Origin: Rhodospirillaceae bacterium LM-1
Lineage (GTDB): Bacteria > Pseudomonadota > Alphaproteobacteria > Rhodospirillales > WMHbin7
Direction: 5' to 3'
DNA length: 64,000 nt
Assembly: GCA_902725215.1 (NCBI GenBank)
Contig: CACUVI010000028.1
Location: 175,872-239,871, forward strand
The position numbers and the translations under genes are program-made. Positions 42,095 to 52,582 of the stretch are shown here, one piece after another (the first letter of the stretch is position 1; each line of letters opens with the position of its first letter). The notes under the pieces are model-generated. The model was not told the origin of the DNA. It made no database searches and was given only the letters and a program-made list of their open reading frames with translations.

Positions 42095-42931
42095 TCAGCC
42101 CTTCTTGAAGGTCTGCAGAAGTTCAGCCGTTCCGGCGGCCGATTCGACGGCCACCATGCCCACCGTGTGATAGCCGGAATCGACATGCACCACTTCGCCG
42201 GTGACGCCCGATCCCAGACCGGACAGCAGATACAACGCCGAATTGCCGACATCCTCGATGGTGACGTTGCGCTTCAAGGGCGCGTTCAATTCGTTCCAGC
42301 GCAGCAGGAAACGGAAATCGCCGATGCCGGAAGCGGCCAGCGTTTTGATGGGGCCTGCCGAGATGGCGTTGACGCGGATGGCGTCGCCGCCCAGGTCGGC
42401 GGCCAGATAGCGCACGCTGGCTTCCAGCGCCGCCTTGGCCACGCCCATCACGTTGTAATGCGGCATCACTTGCTCGGCGCCGTAATAAGACAAAGTGAGC
42501 ATGCTGCCGCCGTTCTTCATCAAGGCGGCGGCGCGTTTGGCGACGGCTGTAAAGGAAAAGCACGAGACGTTCATGGTCAGGGCGAAATTCTCGTAGGTGG
42601 TGTCGAGATATTTGCCGCGAAGCTGTTCCTTGTCGGAATAGGCGATGGCGTGGACGACGAAATCCAACCCGCCCCAGCGTTCCTTCAGATCATCGAACAC
42701 TTTGTCGAGACTGTCGAAGTCAGTGACGTCGCAAGGCAGCAGAACGGGCACGCCCAATTGTTCGGCCAAGGGGCGCACGCGCTTTTCAAGCGCCTCTCCC
42801 TGATAGGTGAACGCCAACTCGGCGCCTTGGCGGGCAACCGCTTGCGCGATTCCCCAAGCGATCGAGCGGTCGTTGGCGACACCCATGATCAGGCCGCGCT
42901 TCCCAGCCATTAAACCCAAGCCTTCGGACAT
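42095..42931 (-). CDS. fabI: Enoyl-[acyl-carrier-protein] reductase (NADH)
   Basis: FabI reduces enoyl-ACP in the last step of the fatty-acid elongation cycle. The start [20 protein letters not shown] at 42931 gives 278 residues. The SDR dinucleotide motif [13 protein letters not shown], the FabI-type catalytic Tyr-x6-Lys ([12 protein letters not shown]) and [13 protein letters not shown] are present. It lies just upstream of aroC on the same strand. Upstream is the divergent PtsN-like gene. Confidence 0.95.
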   Translation of the reverse strand: MSEGLGLMAGKRGLIMGVANDRSIAWGIAQAVARQGAELAFTYQGEALEKRVRPLAEQLGVPVLLPCDVTDFDSLDKVFDDLKERWGGLDFVVHAIAYSDKEQLRGKYLDTTYENFALTMNVSCFSFTAVAKRAAALMKNGGSMLTLSYYGAEQVMPHYNVMGVAKAALEASVRYLAADLGGDAIRVNAISAGPIKTLAASGIGDFRFLLRWNELNAPLKRNVTIEDVGNSALYLLSGLGSGVTGEVVHVDSGYHTVGMVAVESAAGTAELLQTFKKG

Positions 42932-43052
42932 GAAACCCCCGGACGGTGACGAACTTACGGCGCATATCCTAGCCAAATGTTGCGGTGCAGGCAAAGCCCG
43001 ATCCCCATCCATGGCGGCTTGTGGATAAAAAAAGGGGGGCATTCCCTACCCC

Positions 43053-43081
43053 TTGACACACCGGGCGGGGCGGCATAAGGT
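43053..43081 (+). promoter_or_regulatory. Promoter upstream of the EIIA-Ntr gene
   Basis: TTGACA (43053-43058), 17-base spacer, TAAGGT (43076-43081), 67 bases before the start of the EIIA-Ntr gene; no other plus-strand gene lies between. Confidence 0.7.
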
Positions 43082-43147
43082 CCGGCGCTTCGCTGGGTAC
43101 GGTTAAGGCCGGACCCGATTTTGGGGTGCATCCAAACTTAGGATCTC

Positions 43148-43612
43148 ATGGAGATCAGCGACATTCTCGAGCCAAAAGGCGTTGTGGCAAACCTGCGTGC
43201 GACAAGCAAAAAGCAGGCTTTGCAGGAACTTGCCCATCTGGCTGCCGAACTGACCGGCTTGCATGAGCGGGTCATCTTCAACGTGCTGCTCGAGCGCGAG
43301 CGCCTGGGCACCACCGGCGTCGGCAACGGCATCGCCATCCCGCACGGCAAGCTGCCCCAGTTGGAAAAGCTGGTTGGGTTGTTTGCCAGGCTGGAAAAGC
43401 CGATCGCCTATGAATCGATCGACGAACAGCCGGTGGACCTGATCTTCCTGCTGCTGGCTCCCGAACAGGCCGGGGCCGAGCATCTGAAGGCCTTGGCGCG
43501 CATTTCGCGCCTGCTGCGCGACAAGCCGACCTGCGAAAAACTGCGCGGCACCGACAAGTCGGACGCGCTTTACGCCCTGCTCATCGAAAATCCGGCCAGT
43601 CAGGCGGCGTAG
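43148..43612 (+). CDS. ptsN: PTS EIIA-Ntr regulatory protein
   Basis: A 154-residue fructose-type EIIA domain of the nitrogen PTS, a phosphorelay with EI-Ntr and NPr that controls potassium, nitrogen and cell-envelope functions. The phosphorylated His66 is in GIAIPHGKL. The family beginning MEISDILEP and the motif LLAPEQAGAEHLKALARISRLLRD are seen. It is usually near rpoN and hpf, which are not here. Confidence 0.92.
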   Translation: MEISDILEPKGVVANLRATSKKQALQELAHLAAELTGLHERVIFNVLLERERLGTTGVGNGIAIPHGKLPQLEKLVGLFARLEKPIAYESIDEQPVDLIFLLLAPEQAGAEHLKALARISRLLRDKPTCEKLRGTDKSDALYALLIENPASQAA

Positions 43613-43649
43613 TCTTAGCTACACTCAAACGCCTCGCGGCCCTTTGGGC

Positions 43650-46600
43650 CTAGTCGCTTCGCTTTTCCCTCTTATGCCACCAGATATATAAAGCCGGGAT
43701 GGCCAGCAGGGTCAGCAGGGTTGACGAGGCTAGGCCGAAGACCATCGAAATCGCTAAGCCTTGAAAGATGGGATCGGCCAAGATGAAGGCGCTGCCGATG
43801 ATGGCGGCGGCGGCGGTCAGGACGATGGGCTTAACGCGGGTAGCACCGGCGTCCAGAAGGGCGATTTCCAGCTCGGCCCCTTCGCCCAGGCGGTGGCGGA
43901 TGAAATCGACCAGCAGGATCGAGTTGCGCACGATAATGCCCGCCAGCGCGATGAAGCCGATCATTGAAGTGGCGGTAAAGGGAGCGCCGAACAGAGCGTG
44001 GCCCAGCACGATGCCGATCAAGGTCAGCGGCACCGGGATCAGGATCACCAGGGGCAGGCGGAACGAGGCGAACTGGCCTACCACCAAAAGATAAATGCCC
44101 AGAATTGCGATGGCGAAGGCGGCTCCCATGTCGCGGAAGGTGACATAGGTGATTTCCCATTCGCCGTCCCACAGCAAGGTGGGCTTGCCCTCGTTCTTGG
44201 GCTGGCCGTGATAGGCGATGGCGGGCTTGCCGTCGGCTCCCCAATCGATGCTGTCCAGCACGTCTTCAACGGCGAACATGCCGTAAATCGGGGCTTCATA
44301 GCGGCCCGCTAGTTCCGCCGTCACCATTTCGGCGAAATGGCCGTCGCGACGAAACAGCGGATACGATCCCGGCTCCTTGGTCACCGTCACCACATCGCCC
44401 AATTCGACAACCTTGCCATTGCGGGCGGGAAGCGGGGTGGCCAACAGCCGCTCGCCGATCATCAGATTTTCTCGGGGCAAGCGGATGGATATCTCGACCG
44501 GATTGGCCCCGAAGCCGCGCTGCGAATAGCCGACGCTGACGCCGCCCAGCAGGGCGCGCAGCGTATCGTACAACGCTTCTTCCTCGACGCCGTGATATTC
44601 CAAATTCTCCTGGTCGATCGAGATGCGCCAGCGTTCCGACGGGTTGCCATAGCTGGTATCGACGTCGGCCACGAAATCGACGGCCTTGAAGGCGCTGTAC
44701 ACTTTTTCGGCAACCCGCCTTCTGGTTTCGGCGTCGGGGCCGTAGATCTCGGCCAGCAGGGTCGAGAGCACCGGCGGGCCCGGCGGCACTTCCACCACCT
44801 TCATCACAGAGCCTGAGGGCAGTTCGATATCCTTCAGGCGCTTTCTGATGTCGAGCGCGATTTCGTGGCTGGCCCGGGAGCGCTCCGACTTTGGCAACAA
44901 GTTGATTTGCAAATCGCCCAGTTCTGGCGAGGCGCGCAAATAGGAATGGCGCACCAGCCCGTTGAAATTGAATGGCGACGCGGTTCCGGCATAGGCCTGG
45001 ATCGACACAAGTTCGGGCAGATCCTTCAACTTCGCCGCCGCCAGGCCCAGCACGCGCTCGGTGGTTTCCAGCGTCGATCCCTCGCGAAGATCGAGCACCA
45101 CCTGCACCTCGCTCTTATTGTCGAAGGGCAGCAGCTTCACGGTGACGGTTTTGGTGGCGAACAGCAGGCACACCGCCACAGTCGCCAGCGCCGTGTATAG
45201 AAGAAAACGCTTCGACTTGCCGCGATCATTGACCAGCGGGGTCGCCCAGCGCCGGTAGAAGGCGCCCAGCTTTCCTTCATGATCATGCTGACCTGCGCCG
45301 ACTTCGGGCTTGTCCTTGCGGCTTAGGCGCACCAGCAGCCAAGGCGTGACGGTGACGGCAATGAAAAACGAGAACAGCATGGCCGCCGAAGCGTTGGCGG
45401 GAATGGGGCTCATGTAAGGCCCCATCAGTCCGGAAACGAACATCATGGGCAATAGGGCGGCCACGATGGTCAGCGTCGCCACGATGGTCGGGTTGCCCAC
45501 TTCCGCCACGGCGCGAATGGCGCTGGCGACGGGATTCTTGCCCGGTTCCAGATGGCGGTGGCGCACGATGTTTTCCACCACCACGATGGCGTCGTCGACC
45601 AGAATGCCGATGGAGAAAATCAGCGCGAACAGACTGACCCGGTTGATGGTGTAGCCCATGATCCAGGCGGCGAACAGGGTCAGCAGAATGGTGGTGGGCA
45701 CCACCATCATCACCACCAGACCGGCGCGCATGCCCAGCGTGAAGGCGATCAGCACCACGATGGACACCGTGGCGATGCCCAGATGCAGCAGCAGCTCGTC
45801 GGCCTTTTCCGAAGCGGTGTGGCCGTAATTGCGGGTGATGTGCACCTCGATGTCGGGCGGCAGCAAAGAACCTTTCAGCGTTTCAAGGCGCAGCAGAAGA
45901 TTCTCGGCCACCTTCACGGCGTTAGCGCCTTTGCGCTTGGCCAAGGCTAGGCTGACGGCGGGCCTGGGCTTTTCGTCGCCCTTGCCCAAATGCCAAGTGC
46001 GATGCTTGGATGGTTCGGGTCCCACCACGACCTTGGCCACGTCCTTCACGTAAACCGGGCGGCCATCGCGGGCGGTGATCAGCAACTGGCCGACATCCGG
46101 CACACCCATCAAGGTCTGGCCGGTGGCGACGGGATAGCTTTTGTTGGCGGCTTGAACCTGGCCCACCAGGAACGAGCGGTTGGCGTGCGCCACCTTGTCC
46201 ACCAACTGATTGAGCGTGACGCCCAGGCGCGACAGCGCCTCGGGGTCTGGTTCGACGCGAATCTGATCCTTCCTGCCGCCCACCACATAGGTCAGCCCGA
46301 CGTCTTCTTCCTTGATCATTTCATGGCGCAATTCCTCGGCCACGCTCAGCAGCTCGTTGTCGTTCCACCGCTCCTCGGCGCCGATTTTGGGGGCCAGCGT
46401 CAGCACCAGCACGGCGACGTCGTTGATGCCGCGCCCGATGATCAAAGGTTCGGGGATGCCGATGGGAATTTCGGCCATATGGGCGCGAATTTGTTCGTGG
46501 ATGCGCAGCGTGGCGACATCCTCGTCTGTGCCCACCTTGAATCTGGCCGTCACCAGCACGCGGTCGTCTTGGGTTTGCGAATAGACATGTTCGACATCGT

Positions 46601-46853
46601 CGGTGCCCTTGACGATGTCCTCCAGCGGCTTGGTCACCAGTTCGGCGGCATCCACAGCCTTGTAGCCGTCCACCGTCACCAGAATATCGACCATCGGCAC
46701 GCTGATTTGCGGCTCTTCCTCGCGGGCCAGCGAGGTCAGCGCCACCAAGCCGGCGGCCAGGGCGGCCATCAGCAGCAGAGGTGTCAGCTTCGATTCGATG
46801 AAGACGCGGGCCAGATGGCCCGACAGGCCCAGGCCGGTCTCTTTTTCCGTCAT
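43650..46853 (-). CDS. RND-family efflux transporter, inner-membrane pump
   Basis: A 1067-residue pump of the AcrB/HAE family (twelve helices, two large periplasmic loops). Seen: N-terminal helix LTPLLLMAALAAGLVALTSL, REEEPQISVPMVDI typical of the subgroup without the usual hydrophobic substrate entry, the TM4 proton-relay acids in IGILVDDAIVVVENIVRHR, and the C-terminal GFIALAGIIVRNSILLVDF. It uses the proton gradient to expel compounds with the adaptor and an outer-membrane channel. Its start overlaps the adaptor stop by 4 bases. No TolC gene is adjacent; substrate unknown. Confidence 0.95.
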   Translation of the reverse strand: MTEKETGLGLSGHLARVFIESKLTPLLLMAALAAGLVALTSLAREEEPQISVPMVDILVTVDGYKAVDAAELVTKPLEDIVKGTDDVEHVYSQTQDDRVLVTARFKVGTDEDVATLRIHEQIRAHMAEIPIGIPEPLIIGRGINDVAVLVLTLAPKIGAEERWNDNELLSVAEELRHEMIKEEDVGLTYVVGGRKDQIRVEPDPEALSRLGVTLNQLVDKVAHANRSFLVGQVQAANKSYPVATGQTLMGVPDVGQLLITARDGRPVYVKDVAKVVVGPEPSKHRTWHLGKGDEKPRPAVSLALAKRKGANAVKVAENLLLRLETLKGSLLPPDIEVHITRNYGHTASEKADELLLHLGIATVSIVVLIAFTLGMRAGLVVMMVVPTTILLTLFAAWIMGYTINRVSLFALIFSIGILVDDAIVVVENIVRHRHLEPGKNPVASAIRAVAEVGNPTIVATLTIVAALLPMMFVSGLMGPYMSPIPANASAAMLFSFFIAVTVTPWLLVRLSRKDKPEVGAGQHDHEGKLGAFYRRWATPLVNDRGKSKRFLLYTALATVAVCLLFATKTVTVKLLPFDNKSEVQVVLDLREGSTLETTERVLGLAAAKLKDLPELVSIQAYAGTASPFNFNGLVRHSYLRASPELGDLQINLLPKSERSRASHEIALDIRKRLKDIELPSGSVMKVVEVPPGPPVLSTLLAEIYGPDAETRRRVAEKVYSAFKAVDFVADVDTSYGNPSERWRISIDQENLEYHGVEEEALYDTLRALLGGVSVGYSQRGFGANPVEISIRLPRENLMIGERLLATPLPARNGKVVELGDVVTVTKEPGSYPLFRRDGHFAEMVTAELAGRYEAPIYGMFAVEDVLDSIDWGADGKPAIAYHGQPKNEGKPTLLWDGEWEITYVTFRDMGAAFAIAILGIYLLVVGQFASFRLPLVILIPVPLTLIGIVLGHALFGAPFTATSMIGFIALAGIIVRNSILLVDFIRHRLGEGAELEIALLDAGATRVKPIVLTAAAAIIGSAFILADPIFQGLAISMVFGLASSTLLTLLAIPALYIWWHKREKRSD

Positions 46854-47818
46854 GGCGTCACCAGAATGTCGCCGGATTTAAGGCCCGACAAAATCTCGAC
46901 CGTGCCGTCTTGCATCGTCTGGCCGGGCTGCACCACGATTTCCGGGCCGTCCTTCAGTTTGGCATAGGTCAGGCCGAAGCGGCGGAACAGGAAATCGGCG
47001 GGAGCTAGAAAGCCGTCGCGCACGCCGGTGGAAATGTAAACACGCGCCCGCTCGCCCACGAAATAGCCGCTTAAGCCATCCACCTTGACGTCGGCCACCA
47101 CGCGGCCATTGTCGATTTGCGGATAGACGTGAACCACTTCGCCTTCGCGCAGGCTGTCGCTGTCCTTCTTGTCGCCGCGCTCGGCGACCCGCACAGTTGC
47201 TCCCACGCGCAGGAAACGGGCGTGGCGCTCGGGCAATTGGATACGCAGCAGATAATTTTCCAGCGCGATGGTGGCCACCGGCTCGCCCGGCATCACAACG
47301 CTGCCGTTGGTGACGTTGACTTTCAACACGCGCCCGTTGGCCGGGGCCAGCACCGCGCCTTCGTTCGAGCGCTGCACCACCACGGCGCGCTCCGATTGCA
47401 GGGCGGACACTTGGCGCTGGGCGATTTCATACTGGGTGCGGTCGTTGTCGAGCCTAGCTTGCGACACGGCCCCGGTCGCCAGCAATTTCGCAGCGCGGTC
47501 CATATCCAGCTTGGCCTTGTCGCGTTCGGCGGCGGCGCTGGCGATCCTGGCCTCGTGCGCCTGGGCTTCGATGCCCAGCTTGGCGTCGCCGATCAGGGCG
47601 ATGCGCTCGCCCGCCTTGACCATGGCCCCCTCATCGACGGCTAGTCCGCCGATGGTGCCGCCGATCCTGGCCCGGGCGGGGATGACATCGGTGCTTTCCA
47701 CGGTGGCGAAAACCGCCTTCATGTCGTCGATGGCGACCGTTTCCACTTTGTATTCAGCCGCGTAAACCGGCAGGGCCAGGGCCGAAAACAGGGCGGCGAG
47801 AAGGGCGTTGCGCATCAT
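46850..47818 (-). CDS. RND periplasmic adaptor (membrane fusion protein)
   Basis: A 322-residue adaptor with a signal peptide (MRNALLAALFSALALPVYA). The lipoyl-like and hairpin segments are TIGGLAVDEGAMVKAGERIALIGD, a coiled-coil hairpin (about 75-130) and GAVLAPANGRVLKVNVTNGSVVMPGEPVATI, followed by beta-barrel and membrane-proximal domains. It links the pump to an outer-membrane channel. First gene of the two-gene operon. Confidence 0.93.
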   Translation of the reverse strand: MMRNALLAALFSALALPVYAAEYKVETVAIDDMKAVFATVESTDVIPARARIGGTIGGLAVDEGAMVKAGERIALIGDAKLGIEAQAHEARIASAAAERDKAKLDMDRAAKLLATGAVSQARLDNDRTQYEIAQRQVSALQSERAVVVQRSNEGAVLAPANGRVLKVNVTNGSVVMPGEPVATIALENYLLRIQLPERHARFLRVGATVRVAERGDKKDSDSLREGEVVHVYPQIDNGRVVADVKVDGLSGYFVGERARVYISTGVRDGFLAPADFLFRRFGLTYAKLKDGPEIVVQPGQTMQDGTVEILSGLKSGDILVTP

Positions 47819-47842
47819 TTCACTCCATCGGGCGCAGAATGC

Positions 47843-47886
47843 TTGACATCATATAGGGAAGATCATTATATTAGCAACAGCTAATA
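47843..47886 (+). promoter_or_regulatory. Promoter with palindromic operator upstream of DUF2892
   Basis: TTGACA (47843-47848), 17-base spacer, TTATAT (47866-47871) is a near-ideal sigma-70 promoter. The perfect palindrome TATTAGC-AACA-GCTAATA (47869-47886) overlaps its -10 and start point, the classic place for a repressor. It lies between the divergent pump operon and the DUF2892 gene, so it may affect both. ArsR-type repressors often bind such sites, but none is encoded nearby. Confidence 0.7.
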
Positions 47887-47914
47887 CGCAATTGCCAGCA
47901 GGAGCTTTCCAACA

Positions 47915-48118
47915 ATGTCCATCGACCGCGTCGTCTTCGTTTTCGCCGGAACCATGATTCTGCTCAGCCTAGCGCTGTCGCAGCTGCACAGCCCGCTGTG
48001 GCTGTGGTTCACCGCCTTCGTAGGCGCCAACATGTTCCAGGCCGCCTTCACGGGTTTCTGCCCGCTGGCCACCATCTTGAAGAAGATGGGCTTCAAGCCC
48101 GGCTGCGCTTTTCAATAA
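47915..48118 (+). CDS. DUF2892 (YgaP-type) membrane protein
   Basis: A 67-residue protein with two membrane helices ([19 protein letters not shown] and [21 protein letters not shown]) followed by the family end [15 protein letters not shown]. Related domains accompany rhodanese or persulfide-handling proteins. GGAG lies 12 bases before the ATG. It stands alone here under its own promoter with a palindromic operator. Confidence 0.85.
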   Translation: MSIDRVVFVFAGTMILLSLALSQLHSPLWLWFTAFVGANMFQAAFTGFCPLATILKKMGFKPGCAFQ

Positions 48119-48143
48119 GGCGCTCATTCGCCGCGCAGCGCCT

Positions 48144-48221
48144 CCGGCGCTTGGGGCTCTCGCCGGGGTGGAACCCGGCGCGCCGCCCTTGGCGGCGTGA
48201 TTAATCGCCCTCAAGCGCCGG
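48144..48221. repeat. BIME-like repeat unit between DUF2892 and the cation transporter
   Basis: Two inverted copies of the word CCGGCGCTTGAGGG-like (CCGGCGCTTGGGG 48144-48156, plus; CCGGCGCTTGAGGG 48208-48221, minus) flank the hairpins CGCCGGG/CCCGGCG (48161-48180) and CGCCGCC/GGCGGCG (48181-48197). It lies between convergent genes and could also act as terminator. Related words occur at 50364 and 55427. Confidence 0.6.
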
Positions 48222-48226
48222 GATTC

Positions 48227-49132
48227 TTATTTAAACACCGGATGGGCTTCGGCCATGCCCGCTGGGTCTTGATGGATGATCACTTCGGCGCTGGGGAAGG
48301 CGGCCTGCAGCTTGGCTTCCACGGCGTCGGCGATGGCGTGCGCCTCGAATAAGGGCAAGCGCCCATCCATTTCCAGATGCAATTGAATGAAACTTTGCAG
48401 ACCCGACGAGCGGGTGCGCAGATCGTGCACGTTGCGCACGCCGGGATGCGTTCTGGCGATCTGTTTGATCCTTTCGCGTTCGGCCTCGTCGAACTCGCGG
48501 TCCATCAGATGATCCATCGAGCTTCTGGCGATGCCAAAGGCGTTCCAAAGCAGATAGGCCGCAATGGCGATGGCGAACAGCGGATCGGCTAGGGGAAGAT
48601 TGAATTGGCTGGCCAGCAACAGGGAAAAGATCACCGACAGATTGATCAGCACGTCGCCGGTGTAATGCAGGCTGTCGGCATTGACGGCCATCGACTTGGT
48701 TTTGCGCACGACGAACTTCTGAAAACTGACCAGCCCCAACGTTAAACCCATCGAGACCACCATGACGACAATGCCGACCATGGGCCGCTCAACGGTCTGC
48801 GGATCGGCGAAACGTCCCGCCGCTTCGATGATCAGGAACAGGCCGGAACCGGCCACGAAGGCCGCCTGGGCCAGCCCGGCCAGCGGCTCCGCCTTGCCAT
48901 GGCCGAAGCGATGATCGCGGTCGGCGGGTTGCAGGGCTTGGCGCACCGCCAGCAGATTGACCAGAGAGGCACCGGCATCCAGGATGCTGTCGATCAGGGT
49001 CGAGAGCAGCGCCACCGAACCGGTGGCCAGCCAGGCTGCCATCTTGATGACGATCAGAATGCAGGCGGTGGCCATGGCCGCATAGGTGGCCAAACGCATC
49101 AGTCTGCTTTCCGGGGGCGGGGCGGCGTTCAT
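48227..49132 (-). CDS. Cation diffusion facilitator transporter (FieF-like)
   Basis: A 301-residue CDF transporter with six membrane helices, exporting Zn2+, Fe2+ or similar ions in exchange for protons. The metal site is formed by LIDSILDAG in helix 2 and [12 protein letters not shown] in helix 5. The C-terminal cytosolic domain ([13 protein letters not shown]...[10 protein letters not shown]) follows. The ATG at 49132 overlaps the pdxH stop by 4 bases; a longer reading starts in pdxH. Confidence 0.92.
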   Translation of the reverse strand: MNAAPPPESRLMRLATYAAMATACILIVIKMAAWLATGSVALLSTLIDSILDAGASLVNLLAVRQALQPADRDHRFGHGKAEPLAGLAQAAFVAGSGLFLIIEAAGRFADPQTVERPMVGIVVMVVSMGLTLGLVSFQKFVVRKTKSMAVNADSLHYTGDVLINLSVIFSLLLASQFNLPLADPLFAIAIAAYLLWNAFGIARSSMDHLMDREFDEAERERIKQIARTHPGVRNVHDLRTRSSGLQSFIQLHLEMDGRLPLFEAHAIADAVEAKLQAAFPSAEVIIHQDPAGMAEAHPVFK

Positions 49133-49713
49133 GGGTAAAGCGTTTCGATGTTCCAGCCATCGCCCTGGCGGCGATACAGCTCGCGCTCGTGCAGGCGAAA
49201 GGGCTTGTCTTGCCAAAATTCGATGGTTTCAGGAACGATCCTGAAACCCGACCAGAAAGGCGGGCGGGGCACTTGGCCGAAACCGTACTGGGCGGCGAAC
49301 TGCGCCACCCGCTTTTCCAGCGCGAAGCGGCTTTCCAGGGGCCTGGACTGCTGGCTGGCCCAGGCGCCGATCTGGCTGGCTCTGGCCCTGGACGAGAAGT
49401 AGGCATCCGCCTCATGGTCTTCAACTGGCAGCACAGATCCTTCAACGCGCACTTGGCGCTTCAGGCTTTTCCAATGGAAACAAAGGGCTGCATAAGGGTT
49501 GGCGGCCAGTTGACGCCCTTTTTGGCTTTCCAGATTGGTGTAGAAGACAAAGCCTTGCTGATCGACGCCCTTCAAAAGGACCATGCGCACGCTGGGCTTG
49601 CCATCCGGGGTGCATGTCGCCAAGGCGACGGCGTTGGGATCGTTGGGTTCAACGGCTTCGGCTTCGGCCAACCATGCCGTGAAGCGGTCGAAGGGGGCGT
49701 TAAGGGGCTGCAT
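49129..49713 (-). CDS. pdxH: Pyridoxamine 5'-phosphate oxidase
   Basis: PdxH makes pyridoxal 5'-phosphate with FMN and oxygen. From [19 protein letters not shown] at 49713 it has 194 residues; a TTG at 49740 would add nine. Motifs: [53 protein letters not shown] and the C-terminal [15 protein letters not shown]...LYP. Usual length for alphaproteobacteria. Confidence 0.93.
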   Translation of the reverse strand: MQPLNAPFDRFTAWLAEAEAVEPNDPNAVALATCTPDGKPSVRMVLLKGVDQQGFVFYTNLESQKGRQLAANPYAALCFHWKSLKRQVRVEGSVLPVEDHEADAYFSSRARASQIGAWASQQSRPLESRFALEKRVAQFAAQYGFGQVPRPPFWSGFRIVPETIEFWQDKPFRLHERELYRRQGDGWNIETLYP

Positions 49714-49871
49714 GTCCAGACAGACCTGACGAAAAAACAAGATCCGGTCCCGTCTATGCCATATTTTCGCCTCCTTGTCCGTGTTTTATCATAGCCGAGG
49801 AGACGGCTTGATTTCCCCTCTTCTCCTGCCGACCTAGGGTCGGTGGGAAAACCCGAAAGGATGACAGAACC

Positions 49872-50357
49872 ATGACCCGCTTTCGCTTTGCCGCTACGCT
49901 TCTTCTGACCACCAGCCTGCTGGCGACGGCGGGCTGTGAATCGATGCAGAACAACCCCAAGCAGACCGGCGGCACCGTTTTGGGCGGCATCGCCGGCGGC
50001 GTGCTGGGTTCGCAGATCGGCGGCGGCACCGGTCGCACGGTCGCCATCATTGGCGGCACCCTGCTGGGCGGCCTGCTGGGCAGCGAGATTGGCCGCTCAC
50101 TCGACAACGCCGACAAAGCCTATATGAAAACCGCCGAGCAGAAGGCCTATACCGCGCCGGTCGGCCAGAACATCGCTTGGAACAATCCGGATTCCGGCCA
50201 TTACGGCAGCGTCGTGCCGACACGCGAAGGGCGCGATACCGTGACCGGCGGCACCTGCCGCGAATTCAAATCGACCGTCTATGTTGATGGCAAACAGGAA
50301 GCCGTGAACGGCACCGCCTGCCAGCAGTCCGACGGCACTTGGAAGGTCGTGAATTAA
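49872..50357 (+). CDS. Glycine-zipper 2TM lipoprotein (17-kDa antigen type)
   Basis: A 161-residue outer-membrane lipoprotein: signal peptide and lipobox ATAGC (Cys about 22), then a glycine-zipper region GGTVLGGIAGGVLGSQIGGG and LLGGLLGSEIGRSLD, and a C-terminal domain with paired Cys (GGTCREFKSTVYVDGKQE...GTACQ). It is thought to sit in the outer membrane and affect envelope stability. A repeat word and a stem-loop pair follow downstream. Confidence 0.87.
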   Translation: MTRFRFAATLLLTTSLLATAGCESMQNNPKQTGGTVLGGIAGGVLGSQIGGGTGRTVAIIGGTLLGGLLGSEIGRSLDNADKAYMKTAEQKAYTAPVGQNIAWNNPDSGHYGSVVPTREGRDTVTGGTCREFKSTVYVDGKQEAVNGTACQQSDGTWKVVN

Positions 50358-50363
50358 ATCCGC

Positions 50364-50377
50364 CCGGCGCTTGAGGG
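50364..50377 (+). repeat. CCGGCGCTTGAGGG repeat, copy 2
   Basis: Identical to the words at 48208-48221 (opposite orientation) and 55427-55440. Lies 7 bases after the lipoprotein stop. Confidence 0.65.
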
Positions 50378-50386
50378 ACAAGGAAT

Positions 50387-50454
50387 AACGTGCGGGAGAA
50401 GGATTAGGCCCCTCTGCTCCCGCACGTTCCCTGGGACTTCTCGTTCGTCCCAGG
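50387..50454 (+). other. Two strong stem-loops of unknown role
   Basis: AACGTGCGGGAG (50387-50398) pairs perfectly with CTCCCGCACGTT (50417-50428); CCTGGGAC (50430-50437) with GTCCCAGG (50447-50454). No T-tract follows, so a simple terminator is unlikely. The rest of 50455-50545 before the tRNA promoter shows no gene. Confidence 0.5.
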
Positions 50455-50546
50455 CACAGAGGCCGCGATGCGCACGCTCCCCCCGCGCGTCGCGGCCAAT
50501 CTGTTTATAACCCCTGGATCGGAAGGCGGAAAAGGCAGGATCGGCC

Positions 50547-50575
50547 TTGACAGGACTTTCGCCCCGCCCTTATAT
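50547..50575 (+). promoter_or_regulatory. Promoter of the tRNA-Val/tRNA-Thr unit
   Basis: TTGACA (50547-50552), 17-base spacer, TTATAT (50570-50575), 51 bases upstream of tRNA-Val. It originally would have served the Val-Thr pair. Confidence 0.75.
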
Positions 50576-50626
50576 GAGCGCCCGCCCCGCGGCACCCGCC
50601 ACGGGGCATGGAAAATATGGACTTTC

Positions 50627-50701
50627 GGGCGCGTAGCTCAGCGGGAGAGCACTCCCTTCACACGGGAGGGGTCACAGGTTCAATCCCTGTCGCGCCCACC
50701 A
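50627..50701 (+). tRNA. tRNA-Val(CAC)
   Basis: A 75-base cloverleaf with acceptor GGGCGCG/CGCGCCC, anticodon loop TTCACAC with anticodon CAC, TTCAATCCC T-loop and encoded CCA. Confidence 0.95.
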
Positions 50702-50710
50702 TTTTCCAAA

Positions 50711-50747
50711 GCCGAAGTAGCTCAGTGGTAGAGCAACTGATTCGTAA
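50711..50747 (+). pseudogene. 5' half of tRNA-Thr(CGT), truncated
   Basis: The 37 bases match 51611-51647 exactly, from the tRNA 5' end through the anticodon loop, then stop matching. This is the original chromosomal 5' half, left behind when an insertion separated it from its 3' half. Confidence 0.88.
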
Positions 50748-51685
<938 letters not shown>

Positions 51686-51718
51686 TTAAATCAATGGGTT
51701 AGCGTAAGAAGCCCGACC

Positions 51719-52558
51719 TCACGTCAGTTCGACATAGGCCATGAAGCTGTAATCGAACTCGGACGGGTCGTTATCCAGCATGTCCCTGATCGTCTGGGGC
51801 AGAGCCTTGGGGGCGATCAAGGGCGGCTTGGTTTCGTAGGCGTCTCGATATTCCTTGTCCCAGGTCGCCGAACGTTCGGCCAAGGCCACCGGCGGAAATT
51901 CGAAATAGCTGCGGCAGTTTTGCAAGAACAAGTCTCGATCCTCGGGGTTGGGCGGCACAAGAAGCTGCTGGCGCGGACCCGCCACCCGGACGACGTCTTC
52001 GAACATGGCGCGCCGCTCGCGCTCTTCCTGGCTGCCCTGGAATTTCTCGCTCATCTGCATGCGCGGATGCCCGAAGCCCGCCAGCATGTGCTTCAGCGAA
52101 TAGCAATCGCCCTCGCCGCAGGGGTGATTGTCGTCGAAGACGGCGCGCTTAAAGCCCGCCCAGCGCATGTCCTTCAGGCGCTGATAGGCGTTCTGATGGT
52201 CGTCGAAAAAACACAGCGCATCTTGCCTGGGCGCGTCCTGCCACGAACACTGGGCGAAGTCTTTTTGGATATAGGTGGCGCGCTCCGACTTGTAGAGCAG
52301 GCGGCTGAAATCGACATCCAGGCAATAGAGCTTCGCCTGCGGACAGGTCTGTTCGATCAGCCAAGTGGAATGGCCCTGGAAGACGCCCGATTCGATGATC
52401 AGGCTGGGCTGCAACCGCTCGAGAATGAACCAGAGGGCGAAGGAATGGTTAAAGCGCATGCCGCCCAGATTTCTGCGCAAGGGGCGCTGGGCGTAGACGC
52501 TTTGGAAGCGGCTGACCTCAAGGTCGATATCGACTTGGGCCAGCGCGCTTTCGATCAT
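51719..52558 (-). CDS. Putative SAM-dependent methyltransferase-like protein
   Basis: A 279-residue protein with a Rossmann-type motif SLIIESGVFQGHSTWLIEQ (E-x-G-x3-G) followed by AKLYCLDVDF, the pattern of class I methyltransferases, and acidic-patch FDDNHPCGEGDCYSLKHML. Related folds include cephalosporin-hydroxylase-like and FkbM-type proteins; I cannot choose. No operon partner. Confidence 0.6.
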   Translation of the reverse strand: MIESALAQVDIDLEVSRFQSVYAQRPLRRNLGGMRFNHSFALWFILERLQPSLIIESGVFQGHSTWLIEQTCPQAKLYCLDVDFSRLLYKSERATYIQKDFAQCSWQDAPRQDALCFFDDHQNAYQRLKDMRWAGFKRAVFDDNHPCGEGDCYSLKHMLAGFGHPRMQMSEKFQGSQEERERRAMFEDVVRVAGPRQQLLVPPNPEDRDLFLQNCRSYFEFPPVALAERSATWDKEYRDAYETKPPLIAPKALPQTIRDMLDNDPSEFDYSFMAYVELT

Positions 52559-52582
52559 TTCCCGATCCCCGCCCGACGGCGA

